NCBI RefSeq assembly: GCF_900142925.1
Contig: NZ_FRCN01000001.1
Location: 434,001 to 498,000 of the forward strand
Length of the DNA stretch: 64,000 bases
Direction: 5' to 3'
Source: Chitinophaga sp. CF418
Lineage (GTDB): Bacteria > Bacteroidota > Bacteroidia > Chitinophagales > Chitinophagaceae
Part shown: piece after piece, positions 16,879 through 26,148 of the stretch
Numbering within the stretch: the first letter of the stretch is position 1
Layout: each line of letters starts with the position of its first letter
Translations under genes and position numbers: made by a program
The notes under the pieces: model-generated
The model's input: the letters and a program-made list of their open reading frames with translations, nothing else
Told to the model about the DNA's origin: nothing
The model's database searches: none

Positions 16879-18168
16879 CTAAAATGTTGGATCGTCCGGT
16901 ATGTTGGTATTATCATTCCTCTCTACGAAAGGGAATGGCAACCAACTGCGTTTACGTTCCGCCACTGGTCTGCCGAACCTGCGCTGGTCTTCCAGTTCAA
17001 GTCCGCTCATGAACAGTTCTATATGACGATGCTTGTAGATCAATTCCAGCAGTCTGTCCTTCGTGGCCGCCACTTCAGCAGGCAACCCTGCTCCCACGCC
17101 AAACGGATCTGCTGCAGGTTGTTTGGTCACTACTTTGTTCAATTCCAGCAAACCGCTTACCAGGCTGTCTTTACGGGCATAACATTCTGCTTTGATCAGT
17201 GTGATCTCGCCGGGCAGATATACAGGAATGCTCTGGGTGGTAGCAGTAAAAAATCCTTTCACACGAAAACGCGGATTGGCGCCGATGCCTACGTAAAAAG
17301 GCACACGCTTATCTGCCAGATCAGGCTGTAATCCGACAGGAAGCCCCATTGCTGAATCCACCACCTGGTAAATGTTATTGGTAGCTGTTACCAGTGTGAA
17401 GATCGGGTTTGTGATCAGTGAATTGTAGTTGAAGGTGGAATAAACTGTTACCTGGTTGGCAGCGGCCAATGCAACATCATAATCGCCTGCAAATAAGGCA
17501 TAACGCGCCTTCAAAGCATACAGGGTATTCACAATATCAACGCCTGCAGGTACGTTCGCTTTGAAGCCCGTGCTGATAGCATTGGCATTCACAACTGCCA
17601 GCGCATTATCAATCACGCGCACTGCCTTTCTGTATCCTTCCTGGCTGGTGATGAAAGACACGTTAACACCGGTAGTGTCCGGAACATGTGTCCAGAACAT
17701 TGCAATATTACCCAGCGCAAGCGCCTTATACATCGAAGCATAAGCGATCACACCACTGGCATACCCTGGCTCCGTAATAACACCATTTGCAGCATTCAGC
17801 ACACGGTTTGCATCAAAGATGATCTTATTGGACACTGCCCACATTCCTGTAACGACGGCATTCGTATTCTGCACAGCAGCTGCGCCGGTATTGAGCTGTC
17901 CTTCATCTGCATTACCGGCGTTGACAACATAGGTGCCGCGGGTCAGCAGGCTGGCTGTAGCAATAGATGTATATAAGGTACTTGTCCTGTTCGCAGTATA
18001 CCAGTTCTGCAACCCTACGGCTACGTCTGTCAACGCATTTGCCGTACTGACAGCATCATCTGAAGCTGGCCCTGAGGGATCTGTATATTCTTTTTTACAA
18101 GATGCGGCCACCAACAGCAGCATACCTGCCAGAAAAGAACGGCTGTATTTATTGAGATACATTTTCAT
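16879..18168 (-). CDS. SusD/RagB-family lipoprotein (pair 2)
   Basis: 429 residues, shorter than pair 1 SusD. The lipoprotein signal ends LLVAASC (about Cys24). The N-terminal half is helical with repeated Ala/Asn-rich segments; the C-terminus keeps the SusD-type block LLELIYKHRHIELFMSGLELEDQRRFGRP. It encodes the surface glycan- or peptide-binding partner of the SusC just upstream (19-bp gap). The N-terminal half is divergent, so ligand class cannot be predicted. Confidence 0.88.
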   Translation of the reverse strand: MKMYLNKYSRSFLAGMLLLVAASCKKEYTDPSGPASDDAVSTANALTDVAVGLQNWYTANRTSTLYTSIATASLLTRGTYVVNAGNADEGQLNTGAAAVQNTNAVVTGMWAVSNKIIFDANRVLNAANGVITEPGYASGVIAYASMYKALALGNIAMFWTHVPDTTGVNVSFITSQEGYRKAVRVIDNALAVVNANAISTGFKANVPAGVDIVNTLYALKARYALFAGDYDVALAAANQVTVYSTFNYNSLITNPIFTLVTATNNIYQVVDSAMGLPVGLQPDLADKRVPFYVGIGANPRFRVKGFFTATTQSIPVYLPGEITLIKAECYARKDSLVSGLLELNKVVTKQPAADPFGVGAGLPAEVAATKDRLLELIYKHRHIELFMSGLELEDQRRFGRPVAERKRSWLPFPFVERNDNTNIPDDPTF

Positions 18169-18187
18169 AAAACTACTTTTTGATGAT

Positions 18188-21100
18188 TTAGAATCTGGCG
18201 CGAAGCGCTACATTATATGTCCTGGGAGCAGGCACGCTACCGAAATCAATACCACGCAATACAGTGCTTTGTCCTGCCGCATTTACCTCAGGATCATACC
18301 CTTTGTAGTTATCCCATGAATACAGGTTACGGCCGCCTACGCTGAGCGTCAGGTCACTCAGTCCTTTTATCTTACCGAAATTATAACTGAAAGCTACTTC
18401 TCTCAGTTTCACAAAAGAGCCATCATCTATCCTCCATTCCTGGATATTATAGCTACCTGCAATGAATCCACGGGGCAGCTGTCCCAGGTCTTCCTGTTCG
18501 GCTATCTTACCATTATCCACCCCTTGTCTTGTTCTGAAATCAGCGTTAAATACATCTACTCCCTGTACAATATCCAGTTGTGTATGCAGACTGAGTCTCT
18601 TATAGCTGAAATCGTTGGTGAGGGTACCTGTCCAATCCGGATTAGGATCGCCTATTTTCTTCTGTAAGGCAGTTACACCTGCAGTTGGCGGTAAACCAGT
18701 ATTCGGATCTCTTGCAGGAGTATAGGAGAATGGTGAATGCTGTACACCGGCTTCTGTAACAGGAATTCCGTTAGGTTTTGTCAGCTTGTTACCATTCGCA
18801 TCACGTGCGAAGAAGGTACCATAGAAGAAACCGATAGGCTCTCCGTTAGCAATAGCAACGGGGGCGCCACTCACGGTAGAATACAGGAGGATGGACTGTC
18901 CGATGTCGAGTGCTTTGTTCCTGTTACGGTTGAAGATAGCAGTCATGTCCCAGTTGAAACTTTTGTTCTTCACAGGCGCTACATTCAACACTACTTCAAA
19001 ACCTTTGTTCTGCAATGAACCGATATTATCCAAACGGGTGCTGTAACCCTGTGTTGGCGCGATGGCGCGGGCTATCAGCAGGTCTTCCACCTTCTTGCTA
19101 TAGTAGTTAACGGAGAGATTGATACGGTTATCCCAAAAGGCCAGATCTGTACCAAACTCCAGCTCCTGTTGTCTTTCAGGTTTGATACCAGGATTGGTGT
19201 AAGTAGTCGGAGATGTAAAAGATGCAGCACCGATAAAGGCAACTGCTCTATAGGTATTAAAACGGCCATAAGCAGGAATACCTGTCAGGTTGCCCGACTG
19301 ACCATAAGCAGCCCTGAGTTTGAACAGGTTCCACCAGCCGGATACATTCAATGATTTCCAGTAATCAGTACCTGACAATACATAACTACCACTCAGCTTT
19401 GTATAGATCTGGTTACGCTCATCTTCACCAAATACGGAAGAACCGTCCATCCTCAACGCACCTGTGATGAAGAGCTGGTCGCGGTATTTGAAGTTCTGTT
19501 GTATATACTGACCGGAGATAGACAAACGGGTACGTTCATCTGCACCGGTAATAGGCGTAGCAGCACCACTCACTGTCTGCACAAACGGAGGCAAGCCTCT
19601 GCCCTGTTGCAGGGAATAATGACCACGTTGATATTGCAGGGAATATCCTACCTGTGTGACAGATGACAGATCAGGTGTGATCTGCGCATCGTAAGTAACA
19701 TTCACATCATGGTTGATCAGGAAAGAATTATTAACACCTGTACTGGCATAACCATTCTGTGTAGGATCGAGTGTAGCGCCACCGCCAAAGAAACCAAGGC
19801 TTACATTGTATGCAAAAGGAGGAATAAAGGTGGTACCGTCCTGGCTGTAGTTATCGATACCCATGTGATAATCTATAGTCAGATTTTTAATTGGTCTCAG
19901 TTTAATACCAGCACCGGCAATCAACCTACTGGTCTGCTGTTGCTGTTGAAAATCCTCAATAACAGAAACAGGATTCACACGCCCGCGTTCTCCTACTGCC
20001 AGTAAGTTACCCAGTGAATTGCGCTGGTGAATATCATAATAGTTACCAATGATGGTTACTGAGTTGGTCGGAGAAAAGAAAGAGTTACCGTCGGGTTTTT
20101 CATTTGTTTTACTGTAGATGTAGTTCATAGTAGCATTAAAGCTGACCCATTTGTTGAGCTCCTGGTCCAGGTTTAAGCGGAAGCTGTAACGATTGAAATC
20201 TGTATTTCTTACTATGCCCTGATTATACAGATAACTGGCAGATGCATAATATCTTGTTTTGTTCTGCCCACCTGTTACAGATACATTGTTGTCTGTACCT
20301 ATGCCTGTACGGAAGATATAATCCTGGTAGTCGTAACGTTTTACCGGAGTTGTACGCACGATGGTATCTGTCAGGATAGTTTGGGTGGAAACATCAGGTG
20401 TACCACCAAACTTAACAGGCGCCTGGTTTACGTCCAGTTTCTTACGTAGCTCGTTAACATTAAAGCTGGTAGAAAAGCTTACCACAGGAGCACCGCCTTT
20501 ACCTTTCTTTGTAAAGATCTGCACCACACCTGCGTTGGCGCGTGAACCATAGATAGCAGCCGCAGCAGCGCCATTCAGCACTTCTATGCTTTCAATATCC
20601 GCAGGATTGATATCTACCATACGGTTCTGACCAACGCTACCTGCGAAGTTGCCACCAGCATAGGAAGCGTCTGCATTCGTTACACGGGTAGTGGAGTTAT
20701 CAATGATCACGCCATCGATAATATACAGTGGTTCGGTAGAACCGCTGATAGTGCTGATACCACGCAGCTTTACGGACATACCACCTGCAGGATCGCCGGA
20801 ATTCTGTGTGATCTGCGCGCCTGCGGTTTTACCTTGTAAAGCTGTCAATACGTTGCCGGTAGCACCTTTGGAGAGTTCATCAGACTTCACCGTACTGATA
20901 TACGTACCTAGTTGTTTACGTGTAGTACCGAGAGATGCACCTGTTATTACTACTTCATCCAGTTTAGACACAAATGGGACCAACTGTTGATTGAGTGTAT
21001 AAGATGCAGCAGTACCAACTGTTACCACACCTTCTGTCTGTGTAAAGCCTATCCCTGTAAACACCAGTGTATAACTGCCGGGCTTCAGGTCAGCATTGAT

Positions 21101-21310
21101 GGTATAGACGCCATCTATTGAAGTCGTAGCGCCCAGTTTGGTTCCTCTGATAGCTACAGTAATACCGGGCAGGGTAGCGCCCGTTTCATCTGTTACTTTA
21201 CCCGACAGCTTTACCTGCGCGAAAGCAGCAGAGGCAGTAAAACATTGCACGACCAGCAAAAGCAGCAGATACCTGCATCTGGCAAGCCGGAATAATTGAT
21301 AGATTCTCAT
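18188..21310 (-). CDS. SusC/RagA-family TonB-linked outer-membrane transporter (pair 2)
   Basis: 1,040 residues with a signal peptide (ASAAFAQ). A carboxypeptidase-regulatory-like domain (about 32-115: LSGKVTDETGATLPGITVAI) precedes the plug (LDEVVITGASLGTTRKQLG, EPLYIIDGVIID, AAIYGSRANAGVVQIFTKKG) and a barrel with the C-terminal strand YNVALRARF. It is the transporter for pair 2. The 5' leader and first codons are tandemly duplicated upstream (see 21304-21622). Confidence 0.95.
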   Translation of the reverse strand: MRIYQLFRLARCRYLLLLLVVQCFTASAAFAQVKLSGKVTDETGATLPGITVAIRGTKLGATTSIDGVYTINADLKPGSYTLVFTGIGFTQTEGVVTVGTAASYTLNQQLVPFVSKLDEVVITGASLGTTRKQLGTYISTVKSDELSKGATGNVLTALQGKTAGAQITQNSGDPAGGMSVKLRGISTISGSTEPLYIIDGVIIDNSTTRVTNADASYAGGNFAGSVGQNRMVDINPADIESIEVLNGAAAAAIYGSRANAGVVQIFTKKGKGGAPVVSFSTSFNVNELRKKLDVNQAPVKFGGTPDVSTQTILTDTIVRTTPVKRYDYQDYIFRTGIGTDNNVSVTGGQNKTRYYASASYLYNQGIVRNTDFNRYSFRLNLDQELNKWVSFNATMNYIYSKTNEKPDGNSFFSPTNSVTIIGNYYDIHQRNSLGNLLAVGERGRVNPVSVIEDFQQQQQTSRLIAGAGIKLRPIKNLTIDYHMGIDNYSQDGTTFIPPFAYNVSLGFFGGGATLDPTQNGYASTGVNNSFLINHDVNVTYDAQITPDLSSVTQVGYSLQYQRGHYSLQQGRGLPPFVQTVSGAATPITGADERTRLSISGQYIQQNFKYRDQLFITGALRMDGSSVFGEDERNQIYTKLSGSYVLSGTDYWKSLNVSGWWNLFKLRAAYGQSGNLTGIPAYGRFNTYRAVAFIGAASFTSPTTYTNPGIKPERQQELEFGTDLAFWDNRINLSVNYYSKKVEDLLIARAIAPTQGYSTRLDNIGSLQNKGFEVVLNVAPVKNKSFNWDMTAIFNRNRNKALDIGQSILLYSTVSGAPVAIANGEPIGFFYGTFFARDANGNKLTKPNGIPVTEAGVQHSPFSYTPARDPNTGLPPTAGVTALQKKIGDPNPDWTGTLTNDFSYKRLSLHTQLDIVQGVDVFNADFRTRQGVDNGKIAEQEDLGQLPRGFIAGSYNIQEWRIDDGSFVKLREVAFSYNFGKIKGLSDLTLSVGGRNLYSWDNYKGYDPEVNAAGQSTVLRGIDFGSVPAPRTYNVALRARF

Positions 21311-21622
21311 AACTAATTTTTAATAGTAAGCGAAAAGTAATGGCATGGATATTCCAGGTCATTCAGCAGCATTAGCGCTGAATAACTGATTGACCACACA
21401 TTGGTTGATAAACGCGTTTACATGTACAATGAATTCCCCGTTATAACCGGGATAGTTAATAAGTTCTCATAACCAATTTTTAATAATTAAAGCGATAAAT
21501 ATTAGTATGGATATCCCTTGTCATCCGGGAATATCCGCAGTGAATAACTAATTGACTACAGGCTGGTTGATAAGCATGCGTTTACATATCACAATACATT
21601 CCCGTAATGTGGCGGGAACAGG
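21304..21622. repeat. Imperfect tandem duplication of the SusC leader (two units of about 160 bp)
   Basis: Unit A (about 21304-21463) and unit B (about 21464-21622) align along their length with an offset of 160 bp. Shared blocks are TTCTCATAAC.AATTTTTAAT, ATGGATAT.CC, TGAATAACT.ATTGAC, GGTTGATAA and GCGTTTACAT. Unit A includes the SusC start codon region; unit B holds a matching ATG that opens only MRTY and a stop. A palindrome TAAACGCGTTTA sits at 21409-21420 in unit A and is degenerate in unit B. Confidence 0.8.
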
Positions 21623-21636
21623 TAATAGCTGTTTTA

Positions 21637-22383
21637 TTATAAAATTTGAATGCCCTTCTTTTTATATGGCTGCAATTTTTTAGCATCAGGCGGCAGCTCA
21701 GTAATTAATATATCTATTTCATCCACATCACAGATCTTTAACTGTTCGGATGCATCTATCTTTTCTGAAATGGTCAATACCACTACTTTCTTCGCGGTGC
21801 TGATCATGGCTCTTTTTACCTGTACTACATCCCAGTCATTGTCGGTTAACCCATCTTCTACGTCAATAGCATTGTTTCCAAGGAAACACAGGTCGGCTTT
21901 GATCATTTTTATCTTTGAAATAGCCTCTCCACCTACTGTGATCTTTGATCCTTTGGATAGTTTATCACCTATCACGATCACTTCTATATTCGGGTGATTG
22001 GCATATTCAAAAGCAGCAGGGAGGCTAACGGTAATGAAAGTGGCCTGCAGTTCCCTTGGTAGCACGCGTGCCAGCTCTGCGATCGTAGTCCCCCCTGTAG
22101 TTAATACAAACATACCGTCGTGTATCAATTCGACGGCTTTTAAAGCTATGGTCTTTTTATCTTTTACCGCGTATACATCCTGTGATGCTATACCCTGATG
22201 AAATGAATTGGAAAGCGCGCCGCCGTGCACCTTTATGATCTTCCCCTCCTGTGCTAACTCTGCGAGGTCACGGCGAATGGTATCTTCCGATACCTGTATC
22301 TGTTCACTCAGATGGGAAGACAACACCTTGTTATGCAGGTTTACCTGGTGAAGTATGTATGCGTGACGTTCTTCCTTTAACAT
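21637..22383 (-). CDS. DeoR/GlpR-family transcriptional regulator
   Basis: 248 residues from the ATG at 22383; the open frame runs 25 codons further without family similarity. The N-terminal DeoR helix-turn-helix reads LKEERHAYILHQVNLHNKV, then SEDTIRRDLAELAQEGKI and VHGGAL. The C-terminal sugar-phosphate-sensor domain (ISOCOT fold) has TTGGTT near 90 and the LFLGNNAIDVEDGLTD-type block. Family members usually repress sugar-phosphate catabolic genes and respond to a phosphorylated sugar. It lies downstream of anmK on the same strand, which suggests control of the anmK-murQ-symporter block with an amino-sugar phosphate as possible signal (inference). Confidence 0.9.
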   Translation of the reverse strand: MLKEERHAYILHQVNLHNKVLSSHLSEQIQVSEDTIRRDLAELAQEGKIIKVHGGALSNSFHQGIASQDVYAVKDKKTIALKAVELIHDGMFVLTTGGTTIAELARVLPRELQATFITVSLPAAFEYANHPNIEVIVIGDKLSKGSKITVGGEAISKIKMIKADLCFLGNNAIDVEDGLTDNDWDVVQVKRAMISTAKKVVVLTISEKIDASEQLKICDVDEIDILITELPPDAKKLQPYKKKGIQIL

Positions 22384-22418
22384 CTGGCAATGATTACTTT
22401 GGTTGAATATTAGATCAA

Positions 22419-22440
22419 TTTCTGCAAAAAAACGCAGAAA
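22419..22440. promoter_or_regulatory. Putative operator upstream of the DeoR-type regulator
   Basis: TTTCTGC and GCAGAAA are inverted around an A-rich centre that contains AAAACGCAGA. The same AAAACGCA core recurs several times between the symporter and GH9 genes (26025-26106). This placement upstream of a regulator gene suggests autoregulation. Confidence 0.4.
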
Positions 22441-22500
22441 ACAAAATATAACCCGCACTTTCTTGCTGCTTTTAGCAGGATTGAAAGAAAGGATGCGGGT

Positions 22501-23694
22501 TTATGCAGGAAATGATAGTTTTCCCATAGTAATTGCCGGCATACCGGGTTTACCGAAATTGATGCCTTCTCCACAAACGGCTTCATTGGCGAGTATTGCA
22601 AACAGCACGGCTTCTTTAGCATCTCCTGCTATGCCTAATTCATCGGTGGTATGCAATTGCAGACGTGGTAACCTTTCCGTAATCAGGCCTGTCAGTAAAG
22701 GATTATGCGCTCCGCCGCCGCTTATGTATACTGCATAGTCTTTGTCTTCCTGCAATACACTTTTTAATGCATCCGCAATCGTATCTGCACTAAAATGAGT
22801 CAGCGTAGCCATGATATCATAAGGGGATAAACCCGTCGTATCACTACGCTCCTGTGCTGTTTTCACATATGCTTTACTGAATAACTCCGGACCTGTTGTA
22901 CGAGGGAATGGCTCTTTGAAAAATGGATCATTCTTCAACGCTTTTAATAGAACTTCATTTACTGCACCCTGTTTAGCAAACAAGGCATCTTTATCATATT
23001 CTACCTGAAATAGCTCTCTTGCAAAAGCATCTAACAGTGTATTGCCCGGGCCTGTATCTGTTACAAACACGCCTGATGGATCAAGATTACCAGGCAGAAA
23101 AGTAAAGTTGGCAATACCGCCCATATTCAGCATGATCCTGTCTACTCCTCTTTGGGAGAACAGACAGTAATCTCCATATAAAGCGAGTGGCGCTCCTTCT
23201 CCACCCGCAGCAATATGTTTCTGTCTGAAGTCACTTAGGGTAATGATGCCGGTCTTTACCGCAATATGATCACCATCTACGATCTGCAAAGTAGCATTCG
23301 GGAAATCAGGCAGGCGATGTAATATCTTCGGACTGTGATAAACAGTCTGTCCGTGAGAGGCGATCAGGTCTACTTCTTCCGGAGTAACATTCCATTTTTG
23401 CAGGCACTCCAGTATCCATTGTGCATGCAGGTTTGCCAGCCATGGGTTCAGCAGACAAAGCTGTTGAAAAGAGATCGTATCCTTCGCAAACACTTTCCTG
23501 ATCTCATCTTTCACAGCTACGGGATAAGGAACGGTATCAAAATGTTCCAATGTAACCTGAGTTTCCATTCCGCTACCGCTGATAGCACACAGTGCCACAT
23601 CCAGGCCATCCAGTGATGTACCCGACATCAGGCCGATAATACGCCTTACAGGCTTTTGCGCAATTGTAAATAGATGTTGGAGATTTCTGTTCAT
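22501..23694 (-). CDS. anmK: Anhydro-N-acetylmuramic acid kinase
   Basis: 397 residues. The family signature IGLMSGTSLDGLDVALCAIS is at about 20-39; later are SDFRQKHIAAGGEGAPL, LNMGGIANFTF and DTGPGNTLLDAF, all conserved in AnmK. The enzyme hydrolyses the 1,6-anhydro bond and phosphorylates anhMurNAc to MurNAc-6-phosphate in the cytoplasm, feeding MurQ. Its start overlaps the murQ stop (ATGA), so the two are translationally coupled. Length is at the usual size (about 370-400). Confidence 0.96.
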   Translation of the reverse strand: MNRNLQHLFTIAQKPVRRIIGLMSGTSLDGLDVALCAISGSGMETQVTLEHFDTVPYPVAVKDEIRKVFAKDTISFQQLCLLNPWLANLHAQWILECLQKWNVTPEEVDLIASHGQTVYHSPKILHRLPDFPNATLQIVDGDHIAVKTGIITLSDFRQKHIAAGGEGAPLALYGDYCLFSQRGVDRIMLNMGGIANFTFLPGNLDPSGVFVTDTGPGNTLLDAFARELFQVEYDKDALFAKQGAVNEVLLKALKNDPFFKEPFPRTTGPELFSKAYVKTAQERSDTTGLSPYDIMATLTHFSADTIADALKSVLQEDKDYAVYISGGGAHNPLLTGLITERLPRLQLHTTDELGIAGDAKEAVLFAILANEAVCGEGINFGKPGMPAITMGKLSFPA

Positions 23695-24494
23695 GATTTT
23701 CTGCTTTCAATAGCTGCCCTTACACTTCCTTTTTCCGCTATCAGCTGACGGGCGGTGGCTTCATCTATATTCAGTTCACTCATCACCATCCGTGTAGCGC
23801 GGTCTACCAGCTTATGATTACTCAGTTGCATATCTACCATCTTATTTCCCTTCACTCTTCCTAACTGTATCATGATGGCAGTAGAGATCATATTCAGGAT
23901 CAGTTTCTGTGCCGTACCTGATTTCATGCGGGTACTACCGGTAAGGAACTCGGCGCCCACTTCAGCTTCCACAGGATATTCCACCGCGGCGGCCAGGGGA
24001 CTGCCTACATTACAGGTTACACAACCTGTCACAATACCTCTTTCCCGCATGGTTTTTACTCCTCCTATCACATAAGGCGTAGTACCCGATGCAGCGATGC
24101 CTATTACTACATCCTTATCGTTGATGTTAAAACTATCCAGGTCTTTCGCAGCCTGTTGCCTGTCGTCTTCTGCAAACTCCACTGCTTTACGAATGGCTTT
24201 GTCGCCTCCGGCGATAATACCTACTACCAGTTCATGCGGCACACCAAATGTAGGCGGGCATTCTGATGCATCGACGATACCCAGTCTTCCGCTGGTACCG
24301 GCGCCTATATAGAACAGGCGGCCTCCTTCCCTCATCTTCTCTACTGCTGCTGTTACCAGTTTCTCTATCTGGGGAATTGCCTTCGCTACTGCCTGTGGCA
24401 CCGTAGCATCTTCACTGTTGATCCCTTCCAGCAGGGCGCGGACACTCATCTTCTCCAGGTCATTAAACCGGGAAGACATTTCAGTTGTAAGCAT
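23691..24494 (-). CDS. murQ: N-acetylmuramic acid 6-phosphate etherase
   Basis: 267 residues, SIS-fold enzyme. Conserved GRLFYIGAGTSGRLGIVDAS and ECPPTFG (the catalytic Glu region) at about 58-85, EDDRQQAAKDL, and AASGTTPYVIGG are visible, plus the C-terminal helical ATARQLIAEKGSVRAAI. It cleaves MurNAc-6-phosphate to GlcNAc-6-phosphate and D-lactate. Position between symporter and anmK makes a recycling/catabolic operon. The start could instead be the ATG five codons in (MSSRF). Confidence 0.96.
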   Translation of the reverse strand: MLTTEMSSRFNDLEKMSVRALLEGINSEDATVPQAVAKAIPQIEKLVTAAVEKMREGGRLFYIGAGTSGRLGIVDASECPPTFGVPHELVVGIIAGGDKAIRKAVEFAEDDRQQAAKDLDSFNINDKDVVIGIAASGTTPYVIGGVKTMRERGIVTGCVTCNVGSPLAAAVEYPVEAEVGAEFLTGSTRMKSGTAQKLILNMISTAIMIQLGRVKGNKMVDMQLSNHKLVDRATRMVMSELNIDEATARQLIAEKGSVRAAIESRKS

Positions 24495-24518
24495 AGTTCT
24501 AACATTAATTTTTACAGA

Positions 24519-26000
24519 TCAGGACAGCATTCCTTTTTTCTGAAAGTTCCCGGAACTCAGCCATAAACCGATGAACATAAACAATCCGTTAATGACAAGT
24601 AATTCCAGGCCTATTTTATAGTCTTTGAAAAGATATGTCTGAGTCATTTCCAGCAGATAACAGAGCGCAGGCGCTGCTAATGCAATGCCCGGCACCATGT
24701 CATCATTCACGGTACGTTTAGTCAGAATGCCGAAGGCAAATAATCCCAATAGAGGTCCGTATGTGTATGAGGCCACCTTCAGTATTACGGAGATCATACT
24801 CTGGCTGTCGATATGTTTAAATACCAATACTATCAGCAGGAATACAGCGGTAAAACCAAGGTGCACGATACGCCGGGTCTTTTTCTTTTCTTTCTCTGAG
24901 AGATCACTTCTTCGCTGAATGTTCAGGATATCGATACAGAAAGAAGAGGTCAGCGCTGTGATAGCACCATCGGCACTGGGAAATAATGCAGAGATAAGGG
25001 CTATGATAAAGATCACTGAAATAGCTGCCGGCATACGCTGGGCGTCCAGGGCCAGTGTAGGGAACAGCTTATCCGAAGCGGCAGTTACGCCAATGGTTTC
25101 AGCATACAGGTATAATAATCCACCGAGGAACAGGAACAAGAGTATCACCACACCAAAGATCAGGCTTAATGTCATCACGTTCTTCTGCGCATCCACCAGG
25201 CGTTTAACGGAAATATTCTTCTGCATCATCTCCTGGTCCATACCTGTCATGGTAATTGTAATAAAGGCCCCGCCGAGGATCTGTTTGAAGAAGAACAGAG
25301 GACTGTTCGGATCTGTGAAGAAGATCTGCGACATGCCTTTACTTCCCATTGCATGCAGGCTGCTGCCAATGTTCATGTCGAGGCGGTTCAGGATATACAC
25401 AATACAAATGATGAGGCCCGCCAGCATACAGGTGGTCTGCAGGGTATCTGTGTACACGATCGTCTTCACGCCACCTTCAAAGGTATAGAGCAGGATCATC
25501 AGCAGGATGATCAGTGTGGTCAGCCAGAAAGGCACCTGGAACTGATCTTTAAATGCTTCTTCCAATAAATTCTGCAGGATGTTTACCACCAGGTACAACC
25601 TGGCAGTGGCGCCCAGGGTTCTTGATAATATAAAGAATGATGCGCCTGTTTTATATGACTTCGTCCCAAAGCGGGTACTGAAATAATTATAAATAGAGGT
25701 CAGTTGCAGCCGGTAATACAAAGGCAGCAGCACGAAGGCGATGACTACGTATCCCATCATATTCCCCAGCGCCACCTGAAAGTAACCGAAGGCAGTCTTA
25801 CCCACATCTCCCGGTACACTCACAAAAGTGACGCCGCTGAGCGAGGTACCTATCATCCCAAAAGCCACCAGCATCCAGTTACTGTTACGGTTGCCTATAA
25901 AGAAAGACTCGTTGTTTGAATTACGGCCGGTATACCAGGCTACGATCAATAGGATAACGAAATACGCAATGACAATAGAAAACAAAAGGCCTGGTGTCAT
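24519..26000 (-). CDS. Sodium:solute symporter (SSS family), probable amino-sugar uptake
   Basis: 493 residues from the ATG at 26000; the frame runs on upstream but without family similarity. About 13 transmembrane helices. SSS features: GRNSNNESFFIGNRNSNW near 25-42, GTSLSGVTFVSVPGDV, RFGTKSYKTGASFFILSR, and ALISALFPSADGAITALTSS. It belongs to the sialic-acid/sugar-type SSS symporters. As first gene of an operon with murQ and anmK, MurNAc or anhydro-MurNAc is the likely substrate (inference). Sodium-driven import across the inner membrane is expected. Confidence 0.88.
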   Translation of the reverse strand: MTPGLLFSIVIAYFVILLIVAWYTGRNSNNESFFIGNRNSNWMLVAFGMIGTSLSGVTFVSVPGDVGKTAFGYFQVALGNMMGYVVIAFVLLPLYYRLQLTSIYNYFSTRFGTKSYKTGASFFILSRTLGATARLYLVVNILQNLLEEAFKDQFQVPFWLTTLIILLMILLYTFEGGVKTIVYTDTLQTTCMLAGLIICIVYILNRLDMNIGSSLHAMGSKGMSQIFFTDPNSPLFFFKQILGGAFITITMTGMDQEMMQKNISVKRLVDAQKNVMTLSLIFGVVILLFLFLGGLLYLYAETIGVTAASDKLFPTLALDAQRMPAAISVIFIIALISALFPSADGAITALTSSFCIDILNIQRRSDLSEKEKKKTRRIVHLGFTAVFLLIVLVFKHIDSQSMISVILKVASYTYGPLLGLFAFGILTKRTVNDDMVPGIALAAPALCYLLEMTQTYLFKDYKIGLELLVINGLFMFIGLWLSSGNFQKKGMLS

Positions 26001-26024
26001 AACAAGGTAGAATTTCAATTGATT

Positions 26025-26106
26025 AAAACCGCATAAAAACGCATATTCACATTTCAATATAAACACAAAAACGCAAAAAACGCAGAATTGTATGCAGAAA
26101 AACGAA
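26025..26106. promoter_or_regulatory. Array of AAAACGCA repeats in the divergent symporter/GH9 region
   Basis: Five variants of AAAA(A)CGCA lie in 82 bp: near 26025, 26035-26043, 26067-26075, 26075-26085 and 26098-26106. They overlap the likely start of both divergent transcripts; a TATATTTT box for GH9 lies at about 26112. DeoR-type regulators often bind repeated short sites, and the same core occurs upstream of the local DeoR-type gene. Confidence 0.5.
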
Positions 26107-26148
26107 TAAATTTATATTTTCACAGTACTCCACTAAAACCGCGTATAT

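Noticed and set aside
21409..21420. TAAACGCGTTTA as a member of the LacI regulon
   Set aside because: Its core (ACGCGT) differs from TGCAAACGTTTGCA, so grouping it with those sites is not supported.
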